In this document: piece after piece, positions 7,345 through 16,787 of the stretch | Layout: the number at the start of each line of letters is the position of its first letter | Numbering within the stretch: position 1 is the first letter of the stretch | Assembly: GCA_050302275.1 (NCBI GenBank) | Contig: JBNLAT010000008.1 | Location: 1 to 64,000 of the forward strand | Direction: 5' to 3' | Origin: JAPHTQ01 sp050302275 | GTDB taxonomy: Bacteria; Pseudomonadota; Gammaproteobacteria; Thiohalomonadales; Thiohalomonadaceae | Length of the DNA: 64,000 nt | Position numbers and translations under genes: made by a program | The notes under the pieces: generated by a model | Told to the model about the DNA's origin: nothing | Database searches by the model: none | What the model saw: only the letters and a program-made list of their open reading frames with translations

Positions 7345-8574
7345 TTAATATCCACCCTGACTAGCCGCCATATCCGCCTTACGTGCAAGCATCTTTTCGG
7401 CCAGTTTTTCGCTACCACCGCTTTCAATAACAACCCGTCGAATCTGCTCGTCGGGAATCCGCGTCACCACTCTGATCGCCTGTTCGATTTCTTCGCTACT
7501 CATGTCGCCGAACAGTTTGACCGAGTGAGGGTTGTCGTTATCACTTCGTAACACGTCGAGTTCTGTCACTCGTTCACCGAACGCTTTTCCTTTGGGATCG
7601 CCCTGGGCACGAAACGCCAGTGCGCCCCCCACATCCAGTGTCAGTACTTTGCCAGCAATAACACCCTGGTTGTCACCATCGAAACCGGCTGCGTCCCAAT
7701 TAGCAGTCCAGGCATGTACCCCGAACCACTGTTGCGCCTGTTTGCGCTCATCTTCACTGAGATGAGCGATACACTTCTTGTCGAGTTCTACCCACACGGT
7801 TGCGATCTGGTCCGGCGCTTTGCTGCGCACATAGCTCAGAGTTGGAGCGCCGGCCAGTTGGTAAAGCTTTGCCGCGATGAACTCATTACGCGCATGTTCA
7901 TGTGATTCCAGCGTTTTGACGTAGTAGCGCTGACCACTATCGTCCTGATAGATACCCGCGGGGTTGGTGCCCAACTGTCCGCCGACCCGTTCCATGGTGT
8001 CGATGTCGATCACCAGTTCCTGATCGGTAATAGGCAAAGTGCGACGCACCAGCGCCAGTTGTGATGGGGTTTCAATGGCGCCCTTACGCACGTGACGCAC
8101 GGCGCGGATCGCCTCTTCCGGGTCCATGCCCAGTTCTGCCAGCAATCGTGCGGCGATCATGCCTGCCCGCCCCAGACCACCCTTGCAGTGCACCAGCACA
8201 TCGTCCCCATTGCGCAACATTTCGCGAATTTCGCGGCCCTGCGTCAGCCATTCCTCTTCGAATTTCTTTGTCGGCACGGAGTAGTCGGCAATGGGCAGGT
8301 GGCGCCATTCGATGCCCCGTTGCCGGATTTCATGCCCAAGCAGCGGTACCTTGAGTTCCTTAAGTTCCGCTGGTTCTATCAGCGTCAGCACCAGTTTCGC
8401 CCCCCATGCGGCGATGGTATCCAGATCGATACCAAGGTCACGCTGCCAGGCGCCGGTATGGGCATAGAGATCGCACTTGCCCGGGCAGAAGGTAATTCCA
8501 ATCCGGCCATAGGACGAGTCCGCCTGTACTTCCGCGATCTGGAGAGGGTGTGTCTGGCTTGTGCGCACCGTCAT
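7345..8574 (-). CDS. Protein phosphatase (CDKN3/DSP-like) fused to a kinase-fold-like domain
   Basis: The ATG at 8574 has AGGA seven bases upstream and gives 409 residues. The first 180 residues form a dual-specificity-type phosphatase with VLVHCKGGLGRAG at 127-138 (H129, C130, R136) and an upstream acidic loop at PIADYSVP. This resembles the CDKN3-like proteins of proteobacteria. The rest (190-409) has traits of a PI3K/HipA-style kinase: GIYQDDSGQRYYVK (208-220, candidate ATP lysine K220), NEFIAAKLYQLAG (candidate helix C Glu231), ANWDAAGFDGDNQG (291-304) and LTLDVGGAL (311-319, a DxG motif). The phosphatase call is firm; the kinase reading is inference. Confidence 0.8.
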   Translation of the reverse strand: MTVRTSQTHPLQIAEVQADSSYGRIGITFCPGKCDLYAHTGAWQRDLGIDLDTIAAWGAKLVLTLIEPAELKELKVPLLGHEIRQRGIEWRHLPIADYSVPTKKFEEEWLTQGREIREMLRNGDDVLVHCKGGLGRAGMIAARLLAELGMDPEEAIRAVRHVRKGAIETPSQLALVRRTLPITDQELVIDIDTMERVGGQLGTNPAGIYQDDSGQRYYVKTLESHEHARNEFIAAKLYQLAGAPTLSYVRSKAPDQIATVWVELDKKCIAHLSEDERKQAQQWFGVHAWTANWDAAGFDGDNQGVIAGKVLTLDVGGALAFRAQGDPKGKAFGERVTELDVLRSDNDNPHSVKLFGDMSSEEIEQAIRVVTRIPDEQIRRVVIESGGSEKLAEKMLARKADMAASQGGY

Positions 8575-8750
8575 GGGGCAATCCTGATGAAATGCTGAAT
8601 CTCTGTGCGCGAGTCTAGCATGAACGCCCGCCTTGCTTGCCTTAAGGCAGCGAGGCGAGATTTCTCCTAGTATTGAGAGATGCACTGCCCACCGCTTCTT
8701 CGAATAACTAGCGGGATTCCCCCGTATGGGCAACACAACAGGCAACCACC

Positions 8751-10343
8751 GTGACAGAACAAGGGACAGGCGATACCGCAAATACTCGACACGACCGTCC
8801 CACTTCAATGGACGAATTGTCGCGTATACATAAGCATGTCCATGCCGGGGAACAATCCAGCGCGCTTCAGTCCATGCTACAGGCTGAACGGATTTACCAT
8901 CTTTATTTCAACTTACCCTCGGCCATCATTATCAGCGTATTGCTGGCGCTTATCCTGGTCTATGTTCAGTGGCCGGTAGTTTCACCGAGTCGTTTACTTG
9001 GCTGGCTTGCCGCCCTCTTTATTGTCCTGCTGGGCAGAATAGTCATGTTTTTCGCCTGGAAACGGTCTGTCGATACAGATGTTCAACACCACTGGTTAAT
9101 TTGGTTTCGTCTCGGTACGGTGCTTGCAGGCATCGTCTGGGGTGCTGCCGGTGTCTTGCTTGCGCCGTCAGGTGATATTGGCCACATCGTCTACGTCACT
9201 TTCGCCCTGGCAGGTTTGGGTGCAGGCGGCGCAACGACACTGGCTGTCGACCGCATCTCGGTTAACATGTTTTTACTATCGGTTCTGTCACCACAAATTA
9301 TTTATCTTGCCCTGGAACAAAGCACGATAACTCACGGCATGAGTGCAATGCTGGTGCTGTTTTTGCTTTTTCTATTGGCCAGTGCATGGCAACTACGGTT
9401 ACGTCTGGAGGAGAATATTCACCTTCGGCACACAGCAACTGAAAGTGAAGCCCGCATGCGACAGATGCTGGAAGGCAGCCCGATTGCCACACGCATTACA
9501 GATGCCGCCAGCAACAAAGTAGTGTTTGCCAATAAAAGCTATGTCTCGCTGATTGAATCGACGCCGGAGCAGGTGATCGGTCTGATTCCTTCAAATTACT
9601 ACGCCAATCAGGAAGAGTATGCAGAGGCCATGGCTCACGTTCGTCGGGGCGAAGATGTCACCAACAAGTTGGTTGAGCTTCGCAGCCCTGAAGAAGGTGG
9701 CTGGACAAAATGGGCTCTGGCCTCATTCTTTGCCGTGGAATATCAGAACAGGCCGGCGGTACTAGGCTGGTTTTATGACATTACCGATAGAAAGATTATG
9801 GAAGATCGTGTCGAACACATGGCATACCACGATACTCTGACGGGTTTACCCAACCGATATCTTTTCAGTGACCGTCTGGAACAAGCCATCGCCACTGCCC
9901 AGCGTGAGCAGAGTGAACTGGCACTATTATTTGTCGACCTGGATAAATTCAAACCGGTCAATGATCAGTATGGGCACCACATTGGCGATCTTTTGCTAAT
10001 AGCCGTTGCAGAACGTATCCGTGACTGTTTGCGTAGAACTGATTCCGCCGCACGGGTCGGCGGTGATGAATTCGTTGTATTGCTGCCGATGATTAAGAAT
10101 GAAGAGAATGCACTAAAAATTGCGGAAAGCATCCGACACGAGTTAAACCGGCCTTTCTATATTGAGGGGCTGACGTTGGAAATCTCCTCCAGCACTGGAG
10201 TTGCAATCTATCCGCATCACTCCACCGATGCACGACAACTTCTCGACCTGGCAGATACCGCCATGTACCACGCCAAGACAGATGGCCGAGATCGTGTAAA
10301 AACTTATCACTCGGACCTGCAGGAAAAGAGTCACAATAATTAG
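8751..10343 (+). CDS. Membrane PAS-GGDEF diguanylate cyclase
   Basis: This encodes 530 residues from a GTG; an ATG at 8808 is the alternative, and neither has a good Shine-Dalgarno sequence. Six or so membrane helices span about residues 56-210, followed by a PAS domain (about 232-345, ending in the typical LGWFYDITDRK) and a GGDEF domain (about 350-520). The catalytic signature GGDEF is intact at 437-441 and is preceded at the right distance by an RRTD inhibitory (I) site at 428-431. It should make c-di-GMP from two GTP and be product-inhibited. It is divergent from the phosphatase gene across 176 bases that must hold both promoters. Confidence 0.93.
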   Translation: MTEQGTGDTANTRHDRPTSMDELSRIHKHVHAGEQSSALQSMLQAERIYHLYFNLPSAIIISVLLALILVYVQWPVVSPSRLLGWLAALFIVLLGRIVMFFAWKRSVDTDVQHHWLIWFRLGTVLAGIVWGAAGVLLAPSGDIGHIVYVTFALAGLGAGGATTLAVDRISVNMFLLSVLSPQIIYLALEQSTITHGMSAMLVLFLLFLLASAWQLRLRLEENIHLRHTATESEARMRQMLEGSPIATRITDAASNKVVFANKSYVSLIESTPEQVIGLIPSNYYANQEEYAEAMAHVRRGEDVTNKLVELRSPEEGGWTKWALASFFAVEYQNRPAVLGWFYDITDRKIMEDRVEHMAYHDTLTGLPNRYLFSDRLEQAIATAQREQSELALLFVDLDKFKPVNDQYGHHIGDLLLIAVAERIRDCLRRTDSAARVGGDEFVVLLPMIKNEENALKIAESIRHELNRPFYIEGLTLEISSSTGVAIYPHHSTDARQLLDLADTAMYHAKTDGRDRVKTYHSDLQEKSHNN

Positions 10344-10357
10344 GTGTTACGTACGAT

Positions 10358-10819
10358 TTATCGTCGTGCTTTACCGCTAAGGCTCTCGATACTTATACGA
10401 AACATTTTGGTTTTGTGATCCAGCGCCTCGATATATTTCAGCCCCATCTCGTAGTGACCCACTGAGTACTTGTGCAGCAAACCTTCCAGTCCCTGCTGTT
10501 TCTCAGCATTGAAGACTTCGCTGGCTGTACCGGAGATAACAGTGCTTTCGTACTGCGTAGAAAACTTGTCCGGCAAGACATTAGTTTTCCCGACAACACA
10601 GAATGATACCTGCGGGTTGTAGCTGATGTTGTCGAGCTTGCGCCCCTCTACGGCGCAATGGAAATAGAGGTTGTCGCCGATCACGCAGTAACTTACCGGG
10701 ATGCCGTACGGTAGGCCGTCAGCACCTACCGTCGAGAGGATGCCGTACTCTGCCTGCTCGAGCAGTTCACGCGCTTCATCCTTGCTTATAGTTCTATCCT
10801 GTCTGCGTGGTTTATCCAT
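10358..10819 (-). CDS. Pyridoxamine 5'-phosphate oxidase family protein (NimA-like)
   Basis: This encodes 153 residues. It opens with a helix (ISKDEARELLEQAEYGILST) and continues with DGLPYGIPVSYCVIGDNLYF then HCAVEGRKLDNI and PQVSFCVVG, the split-barrel FMN-binding pattern of the NimA / pyridoxamine-oxidase-like family. Nim proteins are linked to 5-nitroimidazole reduction, but most members are housekeeping flavin or haem binding proteins of unknown substrate. It ends 15 bases from the convergent GGDEF gene and starts in a shared promoter region with the gene at 10932. Confidence 0.85.
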   Translation of the reverse strand: MDKPRRQDRTISKDEARELLEQAEYGILSTVGADGLPYGIPVSYCVIGDNLYFHCAVEGRKLDNISYNPQVSFCVVGKTNVLPDKFSTQYESTVISGTASEVFNAEKQQGLEGLLHKYSVGHYEMGLKYIEALDHKTKMFRISIESLSGKARR

Positions 10820-10860
10820 TTCGTTTCCGGACCTTCAATTTTATGCGGGCGTTCAGATTA

Positions 10861-10880
10861 ACTGACACTACGCTGTCAGT
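10861..10880. promoter_or_regulatory. Perfect inverted repeat between divergent genes, probable operator
   Basis: ACTGACA and TGTCAGT form perfect 7-base arms around a 6-base centre (CTACGC). The site is 41 bases upstream of the NimA-like start and 51 bases upstream of the ABM-like start, placed to control one or both. No adjacent regulator gene is present, so the binding protein is unknown. Confidence 0.45.
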
Positions 10881-10931
10881 ATATGGGGAGTAGCGTGTAG
10901 GCTCCAACAACAACCATAAAGGAGCACTACT

Positions 10932-11258
10932 ATGACCAACCGAATCACCATTCTTGCCCCCATCACCTTGGCCAGGGGCAAAACAGAGGAGGACCTGATT
11001 GCGGCATCAGATAAATTTCAGAAAGCCTTCGTCGACAAGGAACCGGGAGTACTCCGCCGTGAGCTTATCCGCACTGGAGATAAGGAGTATATGGATATTG
11101 TCCAGTTCCGTAGCAAGGCCGATGCGGAAGAGGTAATTGCCAAGGAAATGGCCTCCCCGGTTTGTCATGAATTCTTTGCTGTTATGGAGATGGGGGACTT
11201 TGCCGATGATCCATCTGCCGCCGTAGCCATGCATGAGTCACTGGTCACGTACAATTGA
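10932..11258 (+). CDS. ABM-like (dimeric alpha/beta barrel) protein
   Basis: This encodes 108 residues with a strong AAAGGAG site. A strand (RITILAPITLARG), a helix (TEEDLIAASDKFQKAFVDKE), the strand pair VLRRELIRTGDKEYMDIVQF and a helix in which a Glu/His-rich stretch (CHEFFAVMEMGDF) follows suggest the antibiotic-biosynthesis-monooxygenase / EthD-like ferredoxin fold. These proteins often bind haem or small aromatic compounds. Function is not assignable from sequence. A strong terminator follows. Confidence 0.65.
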   Translation: MTNRITILAPITLARGKTEEDLIAASDKFQKAFVDKEPGVLRRELIRTGDKEYMDIVQFRSKADAEEVIAKEMASPVCHEFFAVMEMGDFADDPSAAVAMHESLVTYN

Positions 11259-11289
11259 TGTAATCACCACCGCCATACCGCCCTTTGAT

Positions 11290-11313
11290 GCCGGGTTCCG
11301 CCCGGCTCTTTTT
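11290..11313 (+). terminator. Rho-independent terminator
   Basis: GCCGGG (11290-11295) pairs with CCCGGC (11301-11306) around a TTCCG loop, followed by TCTTTTTC. It lies 32 bases after the stop of the ABM-like gene and closes that transcript. Confidence 0.85.
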
Positions 11314-11435
11314 CATTTACCCACGGCTTCATTTCGTCTATATCTGTGCGTACAGCCCAGTATCTGTCTACACTTCCTCAGACAGGTTATCGTATCTAGA
11401 AGATGATTTACGTCATTTAGAATCAGGAATCGCAC

Positions 11436-12560
11436 ATGCGCAGGCTTAGAAATATCGGTCGATTCACCCTCATGTCGGTCGTGGCTTATCTCTGTCTTGG
11501 CGTGCCCCTTCCTGCGTCAGGACAGTCAGACGATGTGATTTCGCTGTCACAAGCGGAAATGAAAGCCATCGTGGTCCGGGCTACCGAGCGGGCCTCCCGC
11601 TGGGAGGGCCCCACCACTGGCCCGATAGCGAAAAGTGGGATACGGGTGGCAGTGATTTGCGAGGACCTGCGCAACGGTGGTGTGTTGGGAGTTGCCAGGG
11701 GTATCGGCGAAGCCGCAAATATCATGGGCTGGAAAATCAGGATGTTCGACGCCCATGGTACTTCGCAAGGGCGACGAGACGCCCTTAATTCTGCGCTATC
11801 GATGAAACCAGATGGGGTAGTCCTGCTGGGAAGCGACAGCTACATTCTCGAACCTCATCTCTCCCTGTTTGCAAAGCGCAGTATACCGCTGGTCGGCTGG
11901 CACGTAGGCCCTGTGGCAGGGAAGCTCTCCAGCGGAAGCATAGCGATGAATGTATCCACTGATCCGCTGGAAGTGGCCCGCGTAACGGCAATGGCCGCCC
12001 TCATCGAGAGTGACGGAAAGGCCGGAGTAATCATCTTCACTGACACCAACTTCGAGATTGCAATGCACAAGGCGAACGTGATGGCAGAGGTAATTCGGAC
12101 GTGCAGTGAATGTGAACTGCTTGAGATGCGCCACTTACCGATCTCGCAAAATGCACAGCAAATGCCGAAGTTGACGCACGAGTTATTGGCACGGTACGGC
12201 AAGCGCTGGACTCATGCACTGGCAATTAACGATATCTATTTTGACTACGCAGCTCCTGTATTCACAAGTGAGGGACAGGACATTCATCTGTTTTCTGCAG
12301 GCGATGGCAGTCCGGCCGCTTTTTTACGCATACAGGCAGGTACCTTTCAATACGGTACAGTGGCGGAACCGCTAAATCTCCAAGGCTGGCAACTCATGGA
12401 TGAATTGAACCGTCTGCTGGCAGGTAAACCCGTCAGCGGATATATCATGCCTGTGCATCTGGTAACGCCGGAAAACATTGCCTTTGATGGTGGTGCACAA
12501 ATGATGTTCGACCCCGATAATGGGTATCGGGAAACCTATCGACAAATATGGCAACGTTAG
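11436..12560 (+). CDS. Periplasmic sugar-type substrate-binding protein (LsrB/RbsB-like), sensory partner
   Basis: This encodes 374 residues with an N-terminal signal peptide ending near PLPASGQS. The mature part has the two-lobed layout of Peripla_BP_4 family proteins: IRVAVICEDLRNGGVLGVAR, then DGVVLLGSDS, IPLVGWHVGP, AGVIIFTDTNFEIAMHKA and THALAINDIYFDYAAP, ending with LVTPENI. No transporter permease or ATPase lies nearby. Only 12 bases downstream begins a membrane histidine kinase, so this protein most likely detects a ligand for that kinase, as binding proteins do for LuxPQ-type and related sensors. The AGGA site lies nine bases before the ATG. Confidence 0.85.
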   Translation: MRRLRNIGRFTLMSVVAYLCLGVPLPASGQSDDVISLSQAEMKAIVVRATERASRWEGPTTGPIAKSGIRVAVICEDLRNGGVLGVARGIGEAANIMGWKIRMFDAHGTSQGRRDALNSALSMKPDGVVLLGSDSYILEPHLSLFAKRSIPLVGWHVGPVAGKLSSGSIAMNVSTDPLEVARVTAMAALIESDGKAGVIIFTDTNFEIAMHKANVMAEVIRTCSECELLEMRHLPISQNAQQMPKLTHELLARYGKRWTHALAINDIYFDYAAPVFTSEGQDIHLFSAGDGSPAAFLRIQAGTFQYGTVAEPLNLQGWQLMDELNRLLAGKPVSGYIMPVHLVTPENIAFDGGAQMMFDPDNGYRETYRQIWQR

Positions 12561-12572
12561 GAAATTCCTGAC

Positions 12573-14846
12573 ATGGCCCCTTTATTCACACGCGTCCCAT
12601 GGCTGCCACACTCGCTACGATGGCAGTTTCTAATTGCGATCCTGAGCCTGACTCTGCTGATTCTCGCAGGCGGGATAACTGCGGCCTACGCACTGCGAAG
12701 TGCCTCGATAATCACTCGCGAACTGGCGGAGGATCGCCTGGTACAGATGCAACTCGCCCAGGACCTTCTGCAACGGACACTACTGATCGAACGCGAGACC
12801 TATCATCTGGCAGATGCGTCAACCGTACCTGAGATGCAGGACAGTTACTCTGACATCGTCAAATTGCTGGGCGAGTTCGACGAGCTTATCGACCAGCTTG
12901 CTGCTGACAGCGGCGGCAGTGCCCTGCTCGATCTGCACCAGACAAGCCAACTGTTCCGCAACACCGTAAACGTCACCGCACAATTGCGTGAGGGCGAGCT
13001 ACAACACCGCACTACCACATCGAACAACTCACCGACTAAACATTACTTCACCGATTTACACGACCAGTCGGAAAAACTGATGGAAGCAGCACGATTTCAG
13101 TCAGACCGTTTTACCCGGCTCTACCGTGAAGCCATCCAGCAACTGGATGAAATGACGCAACGTAATACTCGCTGGATCGCTTTATTGCTGGCAGCCAGTC
13201 TCATCGTCGCAGCAGTCATTGCACAACGTTTTCTGGGTCGTCACGTACTGGGCAGGTTACAACAGGTGAGCCACAATCTCAGGCTTGGCAATAATAAATC
13301 CGAAGCGGTAGTGAATGAGAACGGCAAGCTGTTCCCTGATGAGATCGATGAGATGGCACATGCGGTCAGGCTATTTCAGGACGACCGTCGCAAGTTGGGC
13401 CAGCGGACCTCCGAACTGATATTTGCACGAGACGCTGCCGAACAGGCAAACCGAGCCAAGAGCGTCTTCCTGGCAAACATGAGCCATGAATTGCGCACAC
13501 CGCTCAACTCCATTCTCGGTTTCTCCAGTTTGATGCGCCGTAATCCGGACCTGTCGGATAGCCAACGTGAAAGCCTCGATATCATCAATCACAGCGGTGA
13601 ACATCTTTTGAATCTCATCAATGATGTCCTGGAAATGGCAAAGATTGAAGCAGGGCGCCAGCAACTGGATATATCCGTCTTTGACCTTGGTGCACTGGTG
13701 CTGGATGTGCTGGACATCATGCACCTGCGTGCCGAAAAGAAAGGCCTGCAACTGTTGCTCGATCAATCCTCTGACTTTCCGCGCTATATCAAAGGTGATG
13801 AGATGCGCCTGCGCCAGATATTACTCAATCTGGTAAGTAATGCCGTAAAATTCACTCAGGAAGGCGGTGTCACTATCCGCCTCGGCACACGCCAGAATAC
13901 GCATCACCACCTGATAATTGAGATCGAGGATTCGGGCCCCGGCATCAATGAACAAGATCAGGCGAGACTTTTCCAGCCTTTCGTACAACTTGAAACAACA
14001 GATGGCAAACAACAACGTGAAGGAACAGGTTTAGGACTTGCACTCACCCATGAGTTTATTCATATGATGGGCGGCGAAATCATCCTGGAAAGTGTCGTCG
14101 GAAAAGGTTCACTCTTCCGTGTCGATTTACCACTTGAACCAGCCAATGCCGAGGAAGTAGACAAAGTACAAACAAAAGCGCAAAGCAGTATCGTCGGTCT
14201 CGCCCCCAATCAACCCACATACCGCATATTGATCGCTGAAGATCAACGCGAAAACAGGCTGCTGCTTCAACAGCTGGTCGTTAATGTCGGTATGCCGACA
14301 AGATATGTGGAAAACGGCAAGGAATGCATTCGCGTTTTCAAGGAGTGGCATCCTGATCTCATCTTTATGGATCGGCGCATGCCGATAATGGACGGTCTGG
14401 AGGCAACCCGAAAGATTCGCCAACTACCCGGCGGCAACGAGGTGAAGATCATCGCTGTAACCGCCTCGGTGTTCAAGGAGCAACGCGAGGAAATCATCGC
14501 AGCAGGTACGAGTCATGTCGTGCAAAAACCCTATCGCCCAGAAGATATCTACGAGAGCATGGCTGATCAGCTGGGATTGAAGTTCCTCTATGAAACCGAT
14601 GTCAACAGCACAAGAGAGAAAATTTCCAACGCTGAGTTGGTGATAAAACTGACCGGGCTATCAGAAAGTCTGCGCGATGAATTACGTCAGGCACTACAGA
14701 GTCTTGACCATAATGCTATCGTTTTGGCCATTGAAAAAATCCGCGATGTTGATACGGCGCTGGCAGATACACTCCAGCAACACACGGATAATTTTGACTA
14801 TCCTGCTATTCTAACTGCCCTGGGAGAAGACGAAAATCCGCGTTAA
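12573..14846 (+). CDS. Hybrid sensor histidine kinase with C-terminal receiver
   Basis: This encodes 757 residues. A first membrane helix (about 18-40), a periplasmic helical region (to about 198) and a second helix (201-220) are followed by a HAMP-like linker. The HisKA domain carries SHELRTPLNSILGF with H305. The HATPase domain has the N box NLVSNAVKFTQEGG, then DSGPG and GTGLGLA. The receiver domain spans about 549-665 with D600 in LIFMDRRMP and K652. The last 90 residues form a helical domain that could be a degenerate Hpt-like module, but no phosphorylatable His motif is obvious. No DNA-binding output gene is adjacent. Its neighbour upstream is the binding protein that probably provides ligand input. 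The next base-pair feature is a strong terminator. Confidence 0.93.
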   Translation: MAPLFTRVPWLPHSLRWQFLIAILSLTLLILAGGITAAYALRSASIITRELAEDRLVQMQLAQDLLQRTLLIERETYHLADASTVPEMQDSYSDIVKLLGEFDELIDQLAADSGGSALLDLHQTSQLFRNTVNVTAQLREGELQHRTTTSNNSPTKHYFTDLHDQSEKLMEAARFQSDRFTRLYREAIQQLDEMTQRNTRWIALLLAASLIVAAVIAQRFLGRHVLGRLQQVSHNLRLGNNKSEAVVNENGKLFPDEIDEMAHAVRLFQDDRRKLGQRTSELIFARDAAEQANRAKSVFLANMSHELRTPLNSILGFSSLMRRNPDLSDSQRESLDIINHSGEHLLNLINDVLEMAKIEAGRQQLDISVFDLGALVLDVLDIMHLRAEKKGLQLLLDQSSDFPRYIKGDEMRLRQILLNLVSNAVKFTQEGGVTIRLGTRQNTHHHLIIEIEDSGPGINEQDQARLFQPFVQLETTDGKQQREGTGLGLALTHEFIHMMGGEIILESVVGKGSLFRVDLPLEPANAEEVDKVQTKAQSSIVGLAPNQPTYRILIAEDQRENRLLLQQLVVNVGMPTRYVENGKECIRVFKEWHPDLIFMDRRMPIMDGLEATRKIRQLPGGNEVKIIAVTASVFKEQREEIIAAGTSHVVQKPYRPEDIYESMADQLGLKFLYETDVNSTREKISNAELVIKLTGLSESLRDELRQALQSLDHNAIVLAIEKIRDVDTALADTLQQHTDNFDYPAILTALGEDENPR

Positions 14847-14864
14847 ACTTTAAGCCTTCGTATA

Positions 14865-14891
14865 AAAAAGCCGGGCAATGCCCGGCTTTTT
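14865..14891. terminator. Bidirectional rho-independent terminator
   Basis: A 12-base stem, AAAAAGCCGGGC against GCCCGGCTTTTT with an AAT loop, sits between the convergent stops of the kinase gene and typA. The A run on one side and T run on the other make it work for both strands. Confidence 0.92.
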
Positions 14892-14892
14892 G

Positions 14893-16710
14893 TTACTCCT
14901 TGCTGCGCGACGCCTTCTTGCGCTCGTGCTCGACCAGCAGTTTCTTACGCAGACGAATATGGTTGGGTGTTACCTCAACCAGTTCATCGTCATCGATAAA
15001 CTCTAGTGCCTGCTCCAGCGTGTGAGTCAGGGGCGGCGTGAGGACCTGTGCTTCGTCGGTACCGGCAGCACGGATGTTGGTCAGTTGCTTACCCTTGAGG
15101 GCATTCACTACCAGATCATTGTCGCGCGAGTGCAACCCGATAATCATTCCTTCGTAAACCTCGGTACCGTGACCGATGAACATACGACCGCGCTCCTGCA
15201 GGTTGAACAAGGCGTTGGTCAAAGCCTTGCCCGGTGCGTTGGCGATCATCACACCATTCTTGCGGTTGCCGTAGTCACCACGTTTGAACGGGCCGTAGTG
15301 ATCAAACACACTGTAGATCAAACCCGAACCCTGAGTGGCGGTGAGGAATTCAGTACGGAAACCAATCAGGCCACGGGCAGGCATGATGTAGTCGAGACGC
15401 ACACGGCCGCGACCATCGGGCACCATATTTTTCAGATCACCACCACGGGAGCCAAGCCGTTCCATCACGGCGCCCTGATGCTGCTCTTCCACATCCACGG
15501 TGACCTGCTCAAACGGCTCCTGCGGTTCACCGTCGATGGTGCGAATAATAACCTCGGGACGGGAAACGCCCAGCTCGAAACCCTCGCGACGCATAGACTC
15601 GATCAACACGGAGAGGTGCAATTCGCCACGACCAGAGACGCGAAATTTATCCGGGTCGGAACCCTGCTCCACTCGCAGTGCCACGTTGTGCACCAGTTCC
15701 TGCTCCAGGCGTTCCTTGATCTGGCGGCTGGTAACGAACTTACCGTCCTTGCCGGCAAAGGGCGAGTTGTTAACCTGGAAGGTCATGCTCACAGTCGGTT
15801 CGTCGACACTAAGCGGCGCCAGCGCTTCGACAGCCGCCGGATCGCAAAGGGTATCGGAGATATTCAGCGGGTCGAGACCGGTAAAACAGACGATATCACC
15901 CGCCTGCGCCTCATCGACTTCAACGCGTTCCAGACCGAGGAAACCGAATAGTTGCAGCACACGACCATTGCGCCGTTTGCCATCCTTGTCGATCACGGTC
16001 ACAGCGGTATTGGTTTTAACCCGGCCACGGGTAATGCGACCGATACCAATAACACCGACATAACTGTTGTAGTCGAGCTGTGAGACCTGCAACTGGAACG
16101 GATCTTCCGGCTCTACCTGTGGCGGGTGCACCTTGTCGACGATGGTTTGCAGCAGCGGCTGCATGTCGCCATCGCGCACGCTGGAGTCGAGTCCAGCAAA
16201 ACCGCTCAGGCCAGAGGCGTAAACCACAGGGAAATCGAGCTGCTCGTCAGTAGCGCCGAGACGGTCGAACAGATCGAAGGTCTGGTCCAGTGCCCATTCG
16301 GGACGGGCGGCAGGACGGTCGATCTTGTTCACCACAACGATCGGCTTAAGACCGCGACGCAATGCCTTCTCGGTAACAAAGCGAGTCTGCGGCATCGGTC
16401 CTTCTACCGCATCGACCAGCAGCAGCACCGAATCAACCATGGAGAGCACACGCTCCACCTCACCGCCGAAGTCGGCGTGTCCGGGAGTATCAACGATGTT
16501 GATGCGATACTCGCCCCAACGGATCGCGGTGGGCTTGGCAAGGATGGTAATGCCGCGCTCACGCTCCTGATCGTTGGAGTCCATAGCGCGCTCTTCCAGC
16601 TGGGTGCGTGCGTCAAGGGTATCGGACTGCTTTAGCAGCTGGTCCACAAGGGTGGTCTTGCCATGGTCGACGTGGGCGATAATGGCGATGTTACGCAGAT
16701 TCTCAATCAC
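14893..16710 (-). CDS. typA: Ribosome-associated GTPase TypA/BipA
   Basis: This encodes 605 residues, the typical size of TypA (also named BipA). It starts at a GTG whose N-terminus (MIENLRNIAIIAHVDHGKTT) is conserved in the family, with the P-loop AHVDHGKT at 12-19, ERERGITI (switch I) and DTPGHADFGGEVER (switch II), NKIDRPAA (G4), then elongation-factor-like domains II, III and V and the TypA-specific C-terminal domain. TypA is an EF-G-like GTPase that acts in ribosome assembly and stress or low-temperature growth. The end is followed by the shared terminator. Confidence 0.98.
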   Translation of the reverse strand: MIENLRNIAIIAHVDHGKTTLVDQLLKQSDTLDARTQLEERAMDSNDQERERGITILAKPTAIRWGEYRINIVDTPGHADFGGEVERVLSMVDSVLLLVDAVEGPMPQTRFVTEKALRRGLKPIVVVNKIDRPAARPEWALDQTFDLFDRLGATDEQLDFPVVYASGLSGFAGLDSSVRDGDMQPLLQTIVDKVHPPQVEPEDPFQLQVSQLDYNSYVGVIGIGRITRGRVKTNTAVTVIDKDGKRRNGRVLQLFGFLGLERVEVDEAQAGDIVCFTGLDPLNISDTLCDPAAVEALAPLSVDEPTVSMTFQVNNSPFAGKDGKFVTSRQIKERLEQELVHNVALRVEQGSDPDKFRVSGRGELHLSVLIESMRREGFELGVSRPEVIIRTIDGEPQEPFEQVTVDVEEQHQGAVMERLGSRGGDLKNMVPDGRGRVRLDYIMPARGLIGFRTEFLTATQGSGLIYSVFDHYGPFKRGDYGNRKNGVMIANAPGKALTNALFNLQERGRMFIGHGTEVYEGMIIGLHSRDNDLVVNALKGKQLTNIRAAGTDEAQVLTPPLTHTLEQALEFIDDDELVEVTPNHIRLRKKLLVEHERKKASRSKE

Positions 16711-16787
16711 AAAGGGGTACCGGGATAGTGGTGCGGAAAATGGCGGCGATTCTACCTGAAACGGGCCGCGGGGGATATGGGATTTTG

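Noticed and set aside
15022..15951. A 309-codon open frame on the + strand inside typA
   Set aside because: It lies wholly antisense to a complete, conserved TypA gene, has no domain pattern and reflects the codon bias of the other strand.
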